Assembly (NCBI RefSeq): GCF_963082655.1
Contig: NC_081554.1
Location: forward strand, 94,742,245 to 94,806,244
DNA: 64,000 nucleotides
Direction of reading: 5' to 3'
Origin: Stomoxys calcitrans
Taxonomy: Eukaryota > Arthropoda > Insecta > Diptera > Muscidae
The notes under the pieces are model-generated. The model had not been told where the DNA came from, did not search any database, and saw only the letters and a list, made by a program, of their open reading frames with translations. The position numbers and the translations under genes were made by a program. Positions 33,641-45,329 of the stretch are shown here, piece after piece; within the stretch, counting starts at the first letter, position 1; every line of letters begins with the position of its first letter.

Positions 33641-33773
33641 TTTAAATATCCTCAATTATCTCAAACTCTTTGTTCCAATCTTCTCCCTTTATATAAGTAG
33701 TAACAAGATGCTCCAGCCTTTATTTATGTTTACTTCCTTTTCTGAACAGATCTTCTCTTACTGCAATGTTAGG
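33641..33773 (-). pseudogene. LINE endonuclease relic, upstream piece
   Basis: On the minus strand EEDWNKEFEIIEDI is readable at about 33690-33650, and leads into the endonuclease fragment that resumes at 32600 after the subfamily B insertion. Confidence 0.4.
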
Positions 33774-33882
33774 CAAGGTTAGGTTGAAGAGAGGGTGGGC
33801 ATATTAATCCACCCCATGACACTATGAACATACTGCTAAGCCAGTAATCGGCTCTAAATACTAAAGAGTAACCTCGAAAAAG
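33774..33882 (-). mobile_element. Jockey-like LINE 3' end, minus orientation
   Basis: The reverse complement contains GAGCCGATTACTGGCTTAG, GGGGTGGATTAATATGCC and CTTCAACCTAACC, the 3' end seen at 14500-14602. It abuts a plus-strand copy of the same family, so the two pieces meet in opposite orientation. Confidence 0.65.
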
Positions 33883-34115
33883 GGCACGCCACAGGGCGCA
33901 TTTTATCGCCACTCCTATGGGTGACCACCATAAAGGACCTATTACGGATGCTGACTGAGGAGGGATTTGAACCCGTCTGCTATGCAGGCGATGTTATAAT
34001 ACTTCTAAGTAGTAAGGATCCGAACGAGCTATGCAGAAGGGTCTCGCATATAGCATATGACTGGGCTGGACCCAGAGGTCTCAATGTTAACCCAGAGAAG
34101 ACTGAAATATGCCAG

Positions 34116-34440
34116 TGAAACAAAACACACACAAACGTGACTGAGCTGTTTTAACCAGTGTCGGCAAAAAGTTCATAGCTAAAAAACATCCTTTAGTATA
34201 TAAATAGTATGTGTATATAATATTAAAAATCAGAACCATAATTTTAAAGGGAAAACTGTATATTCGAATGAATGAATACAAACATAAGCCTTAATATAAG
34301 AAACCAAAAATGCTGAACCAATCGGGGACTTTAGCAAATAACGACATTTCTAAACAAATGGAAGTTAAAATTTATTTTAAAGCGCGAAGATTACTATCGC
34401 TTGTGTAAATTCCGAATACAATAGAGTACCTGAGGCGACA
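34116..34440. mobile_element. Unidentified insertion between RT and RNase H of a LINE
   Basis: The RT frame stops at GAAATATGCCAG and unrelated AT-rich DNA follows. Its beginning (AGTGTCGGCAAAAAGTTCAT, AGCTAAAAAACATCC) resembles 13090-13120, next to the mariner transposase relic. No matching inverted ends were found, and the right boundary is uncertain. Confidence 0.35.
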
Positions 34441-35147
34441 CTTTAGGTCGAGTGCTAGGCTCTACTGACAGCGGCATATTTTTGGATTGACGCAACTCTG
34501 GTAATGCTATCCGAAAGTTCATGCTACACAAATGGATCAAAGCTAGAAGACAGATTGGGCCTGGCAGTCTACATTGAGAACCCAGTACTGAAGTCGGAGA
34601 ATCGTGTCCTAAAGGCGGAGATCCGGACGATCACGGAATGCGTGAGGAGATGTGGTGTCAACTCGAGAACGTCGAGTTCGAACATCTTTACGGACAGTAA
34701 ACTGGCCATCAGAGAAATAACAACCAGGATGGTAAGGTCACGTACAGTCTTGAAGAGGGAGAATAATGCCTTCTCTGGGCATAGCACGATCGGCATTGTA
34801 TGTGTGCCGGACCATAGCGGAATGAGCTGAGTCAATAAACTTAGTTAACCCGAAGCCTTTCGGGTTGACGCACTTCGAGTTAAGGGCGTGGGCGACGAAC
34901 GCGCATTTAACACTGTGGAACAGCGAAACGGTCTGTAGGACGACAAAAATCCAATGGGGAGATCCGGATCGTTAAAAGGCGAGGAAGGAGATCAGTATAG
35001 CTTTCGGAATCATAACGGGGCACATAGCACTATGAGCTCACTTATGCAAAATCGGTGCGCAAGTGATAGCTTCTGGGGAAGATAATGAGACGTTTAAGCA
35101 TTTCCTATGTCATCGCCCGGTTTTCGATGGCTAACAGACACCGGTAC

Positions 35148-37381
35148 TGAAAGAAAAACCGTTTATTCATTAATATAAAGAACATTTACGTTTATATAAT
35201 GAAAATTTTCGTTAATGTAATGAATTCAATCGTAGACGTTGTTTTCTGAATTCGTCAATCGTTGTTTTTAAGAATTCCCATTCATTAATATTACGAAATT
35301 TTTACTTTGCATATTTTAATGAAAAAACTGGGAAATTCCCAACTATTGCCATGAAACACTCCTGTATGTTCCACTCAATAAAGACTTTTAACTTTTGGGC
35401 AGATTTGACCACGAAAATCGAGGTTTGAAAACACCATAGAAAAATGAATGAAAAATGTTCATTAATATAACGATGAACCATCAATTAATATAACGATCAA
35501 CCAACAATAATAACAAATTGCAATCACTAATACAACAACCCAGTTCATTAACTGAACGATTGACTTTGACATGAGGGGAAACATTAAAAAACACGTAACA
35601 AATGACTGTTATTAATATAACAACAATTTTCGTTAAAAAAGTAAGTATTAACACCGAGTTCGTTAAAACAACAGGGAAATACGTTAAATGAATGATTTCT
35701 TTATTTAGAATATATTATCGTGTTCGTAACGATAATCATCCTATAAACGACAAAAAATCGTTCTTAATAATAATGAAATTAAAAATTAGTATGCTGGTTG
35801 GCTACCCTAGTTGTTGTTGAAGTTGCACTGAAAGAATACCCGCTTTGTGAAATTAACGTGCAGCGTTCGTTGACTTGCATTCATTATTAGAAAAACAATT
35901 ACGTTTATACAATGAAAATGTTCGTTAATATAAGGAATTCAATCGTTGACGTTGTTTTTATGAATATCGTCAATCATTGTACCTATTATGGTTTTTATTG
36001 CAAAATATTTTGTTTGGGTTAAAATGAGCAAATAGAGTTTATACAAAATAAAATGTTAATAAAAGGAAGATTTTATGATTCCTTAAACTGTGAATTCACT
36101 TTTAAGACATTTTAGAAAATATTTCACATAATGCATGTTTGTTTAAACAATTTTTTAGCAGTAACACATTTGGTCAGATCGAGTTTTTGGCAAACAGGTT
36201 TTTGTGTCAATAAGTTTGCCCCTTTTCCATTGTCTTAATATTTATATAAATAAAAAAAATTTTAAATATAAATAAAAAATGCTTAATACGGCCATCTGCA
36301 GACTGTCCAATATAAAAGTTTTTCCATAAATAAAGAATTTAAATTTTTATACCAGTGGCAACATTTATTTATAGTGAAATGAAGTGAAACAATGTTTAAA
36401 ATCAATTTGTGTTAGTTTCGAAATTTTAAACTAAAAACAATGAAAAATAAAATAAACATTGAACTACTACGCCAGTTATTATTCTGCTGCAACTCCAAAA
36501 AAAATTATTTCAATTTTAATCGCGGATGTGAACATACGTAAATGTTGCCAGTGTAAGTGGAAGTGAATAGATGGAAATATTTTTAATCGCTTTGTCGCTT
36601 TCTTAATAAGAATAGACAGGATATGTAAAGAATTGCGTTAAATTCTAGTGATATATTTCTTCCCATATAAATCGTTTATTCCTTTTTTTATTCCAAGAAC
36701 AAAATTGGAAGAAATTGGATACAATGACAGTCACTATTTCTCAGTTCACCGTCACGGTAAGTATCAAAACTTACAATATGGAGAATTCGCAGCAATTTTA
36801 TTTGCCTTTATTAAACTGCGTTTTCAGATTTGTTTGAAAGAGAAGTGGGAAAATACATTTAACGCACTGATAGAGTATTGATGCATTTCCAATGGATTTC
36901 TACTGGCGTTCAAATGCGCATGTTCGCCTATTTGGTCGGTAAGCATTAAACTGAAAATAAATAATAATAATATTTTGCATTTTGAAAATAGTGTGGACCT
37001 GAAAAATGTAAATCAAGTTGATACTGTGAAAAGCAGCGAATCTTTGGAACTTCTTTATACGGCGTTAATGGTTATAAACTTTAAAGACTTATCTACAAAT
37101 ATGCAAAGTATCTGTGATTATCAATACAACGATTACATTTTCTTAAATGGTCCAATTTCGTTCGTTGCTACAACGATTGGACTTCATTAATACAACAATT
37201 CTATGTAATTAATATAACGATTGAACTCACCATTTGTATTTATTTATGTATTGACCCTGGTTGTGAATACAATGTAACAGGTTTCATTATATTAATGAAA
37301 TTGTACGTTGGTTTAATATTTACGTCAGATTTAATTTATACAACGATCAAAATCGTTGATAGTACGAACATATTTCTTTCA
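35148..37381. mobile_element. AT-rich 2.2 kb element with TTAATATAACGA subterminal repeats
   Basis: The flanks are contiguous parts of one LINE copy, so this block is an insertion. It starts TGAAAGAAA and ends TTTCTTTCA. Variants of TTCATTAATATAACGAT and TTCGTTAATATAATGAATTC are clustered at 35165-35750, 35880-35990 and 37170-37370, mostly absent from the middle. A 90 bp segment near 35180-35265 recurs at 35895-35985. The middle holds a block like the SINE 1 tail (GTTTGCCCCTTTTCC at 36219). Short frames inside match no transposase. A clear target duplication could not be identified. Confidence 0.55.
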
Positions 37382-37645
37382 ATATACATAGGTGGGAACA
37401 CAATACCAGACATGAACCAACTAAGGGTCGTGGTATGGAAAAAATTAAGGATTTTGTAAGTAGCACGGAATTTCTAAAATAGATTTTCTTTTTCGCTGAC
37501 AACAAGCCGAATATTATCTTAGGCGTATGCCCATAAAGGAATGGGGCGGATTAATATCAGCGCCCTCTTTTCAACCTAACCTAACCGAGTGTTCACTCTT
37601 TCCTTACTATATTGCAAAAGACTACCAGATGTTGACGCAAATAGG

Positions 37646-37747
37646 GGCTATTTTTTTTCTAAAAAAGTGGTTTTAAATTTCCTTAATAAAGGTCATGTAT
37701 TAAGGAAAATAAAAAAAAAAACACTTTTTTAGAAAAAAATCGCCCTA
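37646..37747. mobile_element. Long imperfect hairpin (foldback-like miniature element)
   Basis: The left arm GGGGCTATTTTTTTTCTAAA, AAAGTGG, TTTCCTTAATA and the right arm TATTAAGGAAAAT, CACTTTTTTAGAAAAAAATC, GCCCTA are inverted over about 45 bp with a loop of about 10 bp. It lies just before the subfamily F array. Confidence 0.6.
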
Positions 37748-37789
37748 TACTAAATAAGCGAAAAAAAGCTACAGAAATGTGTTTTAGCA

Positions 37790-39790
37790 TCATCTTTTGT
37801 TCTATTCAAACGCTAAAAGCGGACCCTCCCCCTTACCTGAATTTTCAGAAACGTCAGATCTCGGAGTTGGGCGGTGCGATTTAAGCGAAATTTTGTGTGA
37901 TATCTTATGGTAATTCAAAAACAAAAATTTGGTGTCCAAATTCCGGAAGAGGTACTTAGGAGGAGGCCCCCAACCAAAACCTACTATATATATACACCAA
38001 TCACGATAATATAGGACTCAAATGAAAGGTATTTAAGATTAGAAAACATATCTGATATCCAATTGTCGGACCAAGTTGGTCCCCTAACCCCAACCCCCAA
38101 AATCCATATTTACCAACTATAGCAATATGGAACTAAAATGAAAGGTATTTGAGAGTAGAATACGAATATGATACCCAAATGTGGGACCAAGTTACTGGGG
38201 ATCCACCCCTTCCCCAAAACGGTCTTATAGATTGACCATGGCAATATGGGGCTCAAATAAAAGGTATTTGAGTGTAGAATACGAATGCGATATCCAAGTG
38301 TGGGACCAAGTGTTTGGGTGGCCGCCCGTCACCAAAAACACCCCCAAAGAGGGCAAATATACGACCATAGCAATATGGGGCTTAAAATGAAAGGTCTTTG
38401 GGAGTAAAGCACGAAACTTATATCAATGTTCGGGAAAAGTGTTTATGGCGCCACCCACCCCTATAACACCACCCAAAAATGGCGTATTTGTTGACCATTT
38501 ATTAGGTATTTTTGATTGGAACACGAATCTGATATAAATTTTCGGGGTCAAGTCATTGAGTGGCCGCTCCACTCCCCAAACACCTCCCAAACCGGACGTT
38601 TTTGCTGACTATGGGAATATGGGGCTCAAATAAAAGGCATTTGGTACTAGACCACGAATCTAATATCAACATTCCGGACAAACTGTCTATGGGACGATCC
38701 ACCCTCATAACAACCCCCAAATAGGACGTATTTGACAATTTGGCGAGTTTGATTTGGTGGAGTTCGATATTGATAGTTTTTAGGGCCCATACCTCAATCC
38801 GGACATATTTGCTGACTTTTGCAATAAGGAGTGTAAAAAAGGTATTTGAGATTAGAAGAGAAATTTGATACATAATTTTGAGGCCAATGGCAATATGGGG
38901 TTCAAATAAATGATATATCAGAGTAGAGCACGATGCTGATATATCTTTAGGGCTAAGTGTTTGAGGGACCATCCCACTCCCCAAAACACCCCTAGTCGGA
39001 GATATTTACCGACCATGTTAATGTGGGGCTCAAATGAAAGGTATTGCGGAGTAGAGCACGAAATTGATACCCACTTTCGGGACCAATTTTTCCCCCAAAA
39101 CACCTCACAAACAGCAATTATTAAAATGAATTTGATAACCAATTTTGGAGCCAAATGTTTAGGGGACGCCTCATCCCATAAACTCCTCGAAACCAATGGC
39201 AATATGGGGTTTAAATAAATGGTATTTTAAAGTACAGCACGCTGCTTATATTTATTGGGGTAATTGCGGATTTTTCATATAGTCGGCATTGACAAATTTT
39301 TTCACAGCTTGTGACTCTGTAATTGCTTTCTTTCTTCTGTCAGTTATCAACTGTTACTTTTAGCTTGCTTTAGAAAAAAAGTGTAAAAAAGTATATTTGA
39401 TTAAAGTTCATTCTAAGTTTTATTAAAAATGCATTTACTTTCTTTTAAAAAATCCGCATTTACTTTTTGGGCAACCCAATATTTCAGGGCTAATTGTCTG
39501 GAGGACCACCTCACCCCCGAAAACACCCCTATTTCAGACAAACATATTTACCGATCATGGCAATATGGGGCTCAAATGAAAGGTATAGGGGAGTAGACCA
39601 CGAAATTCATACCCACATTCGGGAGTCCACACTGGGGGTCCACACAACCCCCTAAACCCACCAACCACCATCCTGGGGCCTTCCCACTTCCAAAAATCCC
39701 ATGCCAATATCTTGCTGAAATAAAGTCTTTTAGGAGTGGAGTACGATTTCGTAGACCAACAAAGATAATATGGGATCCAGATAAAGGCAT
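37790..39790 (+). repeat. Subfamily F array, copy 1 (interrupted by a mariner miniature element)
   Basis: Units of roughly 130 bp repeat GGCAATATGGGGCTCAAATG, AAAGGTATTTGAG, ACGAATCTGATATCC and a C-rich segment of the CCCCAAAACACCCCC type. The array start (GTGCGATTTAAGCGAAATTT) and unit order match 50150-51735. A mariner element sits at 39255-39479. Frames such as the 143-codon one on the minus strand are read-through. Confidence 0.75.
39255..39479. mobile_element. Mariner-type miniature element, inverted copy
   Basis: The right end TACTTTTTGGGCAACCCAA is intact. The left end reads TTGGGGTAATTGCGGAT, lacking eleven bases of the TTGGGTTGCCCAAAAAGTAA terminus. TA flanks both sides. The interior is the reverse complement of 7834-8068 (CACAGCTTGTGACTCTG; AGCTTGCTTTAGAAAAA). 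Confidence 0.82.
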
Positions 39791-41837
39791 TTATTTTGTT
39801 ATGCTATTAGTCAAGCGATATACATCTTCTATTTTTCGTAGCATGGTATTTTACTAAAAGCTCTTTAATGTCGAAAGTAAATTTGCAAAGGATATTTTTG
39901 TTTCATATAAAGTTAAAAAAGGCGCAGCGGAGCGGGTTAGATATAAAATCTAAAGTGAAATCAATAGGAGAACATAATATGTATACACTTATATGTATAT
40001 ATTATAAACTTTTACTTCATAAAATACTTATTTGTTTTCCACTGTACAATTGAAAATTAAATAAATTAATTTAAACATTTCAAGAATAAAATTCAGTACA
40101 AAATAAAGTTATATATGGCGCAAGATATAATTATATATACAGGATATAATTATATCTAGTGCAAGATATAATTATATCTAGCATCATATATAAAAATATC
40201 TAACACCAGTTATAGTTGGATATGGCAGATCCAATTTGATCTAATTATTACTCAGGACCATTCGTTTTTTTTTTAAAGGTGTTGTGTTTTATTATATATA
40301 AATACCGAAGGGGTAGGTATTGGTTGAAATTACAACACATGGATGAATTTGAGTACGATCCACACACTCACATGTGAGTGTACGCAATCACTTAAGCGGC
40401 TGATAAATTTGTTGAAGTCATATTAATTTTTATATGTAAATGACATATAAAAAGCCAACATTTTAGCCAAAAAATCAAATTTGATACCTCTGTCAAACTA
40501 GCGAAAGAACGAACTTCGAAAATGTCCCGCTAAAAGGAATATAGTACCACCCTTAATACGTGTCCGCGTATGTGAAATGTGATTCCAAGGTAGTTGCAGT
40601 AGTTCATATGCCTTTTTAAAAAGCACATTTTTGTAATTGGTAGTTATGTATGAATTGAAAATATTCATAAATATTTTAGAGATAACAGCTTTTTTTGTTG
40701 TAGCTTCATCGACCCAATTTTTTCAATAAAGGCTTTTTGGCGTATTTTGTTCGCTCTTCGCGATTACTTTTTTAGAAAAAAAAACTTGCTCATATCATTC
40801 AGTAGAAAATGTTCTCATTACTTATCTAAAAATTTGTATTTTATCATTGAGATTTTTGCACAGAAAAAATGAGATTTTTTAATTAAGAAAGTTTTTTGTA
40901 TTCAATTAAAAATTTACCTGAAATTAGACCTATAAAGATATTTATAATCGATTTTGTCCTCTGTATTTATGACAAGCTTAATAATTTAATTAAAGCGGTT
41001 ATCAACTCAATAAACAAATTAATTGCAAATTGTTTGTTCTTTCACCGCTTAACATGAAACCGAGTCCATCACAATTATTAAAATTCAATTCAAAAGTTTT
41101 ACTGAAACTTGAGCAACCACCGAATAATCTGATTTTTCATTGCCTAGCCACTGCAATCAGTTTATAAATTGATATTGGCTTTGTGATAAAGTAAATAAGT
41201 AATTTTTAGAATACTGATACAGAATTGGTAGCATTAAAGGTAATTAACATGAGTGGTGGTACTCCCATAAACTTAGACAATGTCTAACAAAGAAATCAAT
41301 ACAGTTCGTTGTTACAGCTTATCGCAGGCACTAGCGATAAGAAAATGGTTTGGTTGATACAGCATTCGCTATATCGATTTTTCAAAACATTTCTTTAGGA
41401 ATGCTTCAATTACGCGACTTAATAAAGGATTCTTTAATAAATTTTGCTTCCTTTTACCGATGCCATGGTTAGTCGCTACTGTGGTATCACAGTTTACTTA
41501 AAATTATCTAAGTGAGCCTATAAAGAACTGCCACTCTGACCTTACCTACGGAATTCATAAAATGTTAAAATATGTACCCCACATCAAAATATTTTGGCTG
41601 AAATTTAATCTCTAAGTAGTACTTTCTTAGGCGTACACTCTGAAAAATTTATCATCTGTAAGAACAAAAAATCTGCTGAAGAAAATTTTGCTAAACAGCA
41701 AATATTTGCTGCTGATCTGAGATGGCAAAATGTTGAAAGCAACATTACAAAGCTATAAAGCTTATATGGATAGATCCCAGAAACAGTTTATCAACCACCA
41801 AATTTTCAAATAATTCCAAATTAATCTTTAGGTTGAC
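39791..41837. other. Gene-free AT-rich stretch with palindromes and repeat fragments
   Basis: Contents: AGATATAATTATATCT palindromes clustered at 40125-40185; a perfect 18 bp palindrome ACACTCACATGTGAGTGT at 40364-40381; a dispersed repeat at 40960-41045 (AATTAAAGCGGTTATCAAC) shared with 8400-8480; and CAGCAGA-type words at 41680-41730. No exon or mobile-element protein was recognised. Confidence 0.45.
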
Positions 41838-42210
41838 TCAATTTTAGAGTAGAGTATTAGACCGAATCTTTGGAATCCACCACCAGGGATTCTGCTAAAA
41901 ATTTTTACAAAATAAATTTACTTGAAGGACATAATTTTATTCTATATACCAAACTTCTATCAAACCAGTAAAAATTAAAGCTTCTACGAACCGAACAAGT
42001 ATAATAGAGAGACCGGTTTATATGGGAGCTATATCAGGTTATAGACCGATTTGGACCGTACAGTTGTTGGAAGTCATAACAAAACACTACGTGCATCCAC
42101 ATCGGATAAACACTGCTTCTTGTAAGGGCTCAAGAAGTCAAATCGGCAGATAGGTTAATATGGGAGCTATATAACGGTATAGACCGAACTTGGTCTACAA
42201 CGGAATCGAG
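41838..42210 (+). mobile_element. Subfamily C element, truncated
   Basis: GACCGAATCTTTGGAATCC, CACCACCAGGGATTCTGC, AAATTTTTACAAAATAAATT and GACCGGTTTATATGGGAGC match 5900-6376. Two units remain; the far end is absent. Confidence 0.6.
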
Positions 42211-42904
42211 GGTCAGGCGTAATGGGTTAAAATTTTGTCTCTAAAAGAATTTATTGAAATTTGTCTATAGAAAAATTTTTAGGAAAATGTTTTTTGGGAT
42301 AGATTAGTACAATAAAAAGACTTTAAAAATGTTTATGGAAAATGTAGTATCGGAAAATACAAAATTTTATTGAATTTTTGGGTTTAAAAAATATTCTCGA
42401 GGTTAGGTTGCCTTTGGAGAGTTCTTCGCTGAAATTTAGTGCTTAAAAAATTCATTAACATTTTAGTCTTTAAAAAAATCTTTATTATAAAAATTTTGTC
42501 TCTAAAAAAAAATTAATAAAAAAGTTGTCTTTAAAAACTTTTAGAAAAATCTCTTTAAAAAATAATTTCGATGGATGTCCGGCTCATGCAAATGTTACGT
42601 TAAAATTTTATCTTTAGAAAAATTTGATTAAAATTTATTTAGAAATTTTTTTTACTTAGAATTTCACTACAATTTTGTCCTTAAGAAAAAAATTTAAGGC
42701 GGCCCCGGCAGTAGCAAATATTGTAAATATTATATTTATGAAATGAATATTTATTAATATTATAATTATGAAATTTTATCATTTTAAATAATGTTACTGA
42801 AATTTTTCGTTTGGTATAAATTTAATTTAAATTTTTGCTTTAGACAAACCCATTTGTGAGGGGTTTCGTTTTATAGACATAAACTTAAAAGGATCAAGAA
42901 ACAA
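42211..42904. repeat. Degenerate AATTTTGTCTYTAAAAA short tandem repeats
   Basis: The word AAAATTTTGTCTCTAAAA and variants (AATTTGTCTATAGAAAAATT, TTAAAAACTTTTAG) recur at roughly 30-50 bp intervals. No coding signal. Confidence 0.5.
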
Positions 42905-43015
42905 ACTCTACGCAAATTTATACCCACCACCATAGGAAAGAAGGTTTATTCATGTAGGCATTCCGTTTGCAACACATCGAAATACCCAATTCCGACCCTA
43001 CAGAGCATACACTAA
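42905..43015 (-). repeat. Terminal fragment of a subfamily A-like element
   Basis: TATACCCACCACCATAGG, CATTCCGTTTGCAACACATC and GAAATACCCAATTCCGACCC are the reverse complement of an A-type right end; the rest of the element is missing. Confidence 0.6.
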
Positions 43016-43489
43016 ACCAATTTTTGTTCTTATTTTAAAGATTCGAGTCAAAATTTAGTAAACTTTATTTAAATATTATAAATTTTCTAAATTTTTAAGG
43101 AAACATTCCCTTTGGTGAAAGATATTTTCCTTCATACAAAGGATTTTTTATTTTAAATGGTAGGTTAATAAATCCTTAACTATGCGTCTTTATACAAAAA
43201 ACAAAAATCTAAAATGAAGGTCAATATATTGTTGAAAGTTAGGAAATTGACCTTGGGACAAGACATTAGTAAATCGTAGTTAAAGACGCAAAATAGCCTT
43301 AAAATAGGAGCGTCTTTAAATGTTTAGTTGTTTTAAGGTTAAGATGTCATTTGCATCTCCGATCATCCAGCTCGTCTCGAAAGAGAAACAAACAAAAATA
43401 GTAAAATTTAATGATCTCGCCCTAACAGGCAAAAATATGAAAAAGTTAAGATGCTAAGTTAAAAAAAATGTTAATAGGTATTAAATTGA
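43016..43489. other. No gene recognised
   Basis: AT-rich sequence, with AAAATCTAAAATGAAGGTC and similar words but no recognised family. Confidence 0.3.
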
Positions 43490-43690
43490 CTGTCATCTAT
43501 GAAGTAAAATAATGATCAATCAGCGATCAAAATTGGAAACGGTTGGTCGTGTCCGTTAGTAAATAGAAAATTAAATTTAAAGATGGCATCTAAAGTTTTG
43601 GTTCTTTGGCTCATTTTCATTGCTAATATCCTATGAATAAGGAAAATTCTTAAATTTTGCACCATTGTATATATTCTGGATCGCAGTTAA
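43490..43690 (-). repeat. Dispersed repeat G, copy 2
   Basis: Reverse-complement partner of 29389-29600 (GTCATCTATGAAGTAAAAT; GGTTCTTTGGCTCATTTTC; CATTGCTAAT). Confidence 0.5.
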
Positions 43691-43794
43691 ATTTTAAGAT
43701 AAGTTAACGATAACTGTGTATCCGTCTTTAGTAATGCAGTCTTCAAAAATTGAGATATTGAGTTAAAGTTAAGTTCTAAAATGACAAAATCGAA

Positions 43795-44292
43795 TCATAT
43801 TTAAATATATAGCTGCCATATAGACCGATCCCTCGGTTTAGGTCTTAAGCCCATAAATAACCGTATTTTCCTATTTCGTAGAAACTTAGAGCAGTGAGTT
43901 GGACTAGATTTCCCGTTGTCTGAACCAAATTTGGTCCAGAGCGGACCACACTCTGATATGAATTTGAAACATGGAGTTGTACTAGTTCACTCGATTTCCG
44001 AAACGCGTATGGTCCATTTAAGGACATTTTTGGATATAGCTGCCATATGGACAATCTGCAGATCTGCGATCTTAAGCCATAAAATCCTCATTTACTACCT
44101 GATTTCCTTGAAGTTTTAAACTACAACGTATATAAACTTCTCGACACCGGAACCGACTATGATCCAAATCGGCCCATACTTGGACATTAATACAGATTTA
44201 ATAGGTTTATAATAAAAAAATTATAATAAATATATCCATGGCGATAGGTATTCAAAGTTCGGCACGGCCAAACTTAATGCGTTATTACTAGT
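43795..44292 (-). mobile_element. Subfamily D element
   Basis: It ends in minus orientation with CCATGGCGATAGGTATTC, GTTCGGCACGGCCAAAC and ATGCGTTATTACTAGTT, a diverged form of the palindromic terminus. Two units contain TAGCTGCCATATAGACC. The 10001-11060 block carries similar units. Confidence 0.6.
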
Positions 44293-44334
44293 TTTTTTTT
44301 TAAATTGGTTAGGAATTGCTTCCGGTATGTGCTT

Positions 44335-44790
44335 AAAAAGCAAAGTCGGATGGTCCGTTTATAAAGTAGCAATAGACACGGATTCAGACTATACGTGGCA
44401 TGGATTTTTCAGGTTTTAGGACAAATTATTTTGCAAAATTTCAGTCAAGTCAAATAACAATTATGCCCTTTAGACGCTTAGGAAGTAAAACCGGGAGGAC
44501 GGATCATACGGGAGTTGGAGCTCGTAGGAGAAATTATGCAAAATTTTACCCAAATCGGATAAGATTTGTGCCCTCTAGGGACTCAAGAAGTATAATCAGG
44601 AAATATTACAAAAATATTAGGGGTCATAAATGAAACCGGTTTGCAAAATTTCAGCCAAATCCGCTAAGAGGCTCAAGAAATTAATTCAAAAAATCGGTTT
44701 ATATGGGTGCTTTATAATGCTATAGCCCGATATAGGCGGCGATCAAGAATGCATATAATTAGAGTTGCACATTGCTTGATATTTTTAACG
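44335..44790 (+). repeat. Diverged subfamily B-like units
   Basis: TGCAAAATTTTACCCAAATC, GGATAAGATTTGTGCCCTCTAGG (read as two overlapping words) and ATCGGTTTATATGGGTGC are B-type unit segments. Termini are not recognised. Confidence 0.45.
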
Positions 44791-44865
44791 AAATGACAAT
44801 ATTTATATATCACTTCAGTGTGTATTAGAAAAAAATTTAAAAATAAATAGTCAATTTAAAAGTAT

Positions 44866-44940
44866 AGGAGCGGGAGCGGAGCGGAGCAGGAGCATGGAGC
44901 GGAGAGGAACATTTTTTGCCGGAGCGGAAAAAAGGTGCTC
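44866..44940 (+). repeat. GGAGCG-type simple repeat
   Basis: AGGAGCGGGAGCGGAGCGG and later GAGCATGGAGCGGAGAGG form an imperfect GGAGC pentamer/hexamer tract, GC-rich against its surroundings. Confidence 0.6.
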
Positions 44941-45329
44941 ACTCCGGATCCCTGTCTTAGACACAAATTTTAAATTGTCGTTTGTTCGCCTTTAAATCAT
45001 AGAATAAAATTTTTGAGGTTGATTACGCAAAGTTCGTTTGAAATGACCAGAATTTATATTAAGCTCGATAGACACTTTCAATTTTTGTAGCGTGCGTCAC
45101 ACAACTTTGTAACCATTTTTATTTTTTTTATTTCATTCGAAAGTATTTGCAACTCTCTTAATAAATTTCAATCAAAAATATCTTAAATATGTAAGGTTCG
45201 TCATGCAGGATTCAGATTGAATTTGATAAGTACACCGATCGACTCAGAATCACTTTCTGATTTAACGAGTTAGCTATGTCCGTCTGTCCATGTTAATTTG
45301 TGAACAAAGTATAGGTCATATATAGCCAG
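44941..45329. repeat. AT-rich sequence with a subfamily E fragment
   Basis: Bases 45225-45310 (CACCGATCGACTCAGAATC, ACTTTCTGATTTAACGAG, TATGTCCGTCTGTCC) are the inverse of the 53890-53990 part of the subfamily E element. Otherwise nothing is recognised. Confidence 0.45.

Larger units (their letters stand above)
33884..37585 (+). pseudogene. Jockey-like LINE ORF2 relic (RT to 3' end), split by insertions
   Basis: From 33884 the plus strand reads an RT with MLTEEGFEPVCYAGDVIILL (YADD changed to YAGD) and WAGPRGLNVNPEKTEICQ, ending near 34115. After an interruption, the RNase H domain appears at 34504 (CYTNGSKLEDRLGLAVYIEN, FTDSKLAIREITTRM; the first catalytic Asp reads Asn). The tail follows (TGHIAL, ETFKHFLCHRPVF) to 35147. 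A 2.2 kb insertion intervenes, then the last coding bases and 3' untranslated region resume at 37389 (GGTGGGAACACAATACC) and end with CAACCTAACCTAACC at 37585. It is the same family as 13337-14602. Confidence 0.78.

Noticed and set aside
38553..38984. 143-codon minus-strand frame (also 50875-51231)
   Set aside because: Both lie in subfamily F arrays; no domain, no start context, no splice signals.
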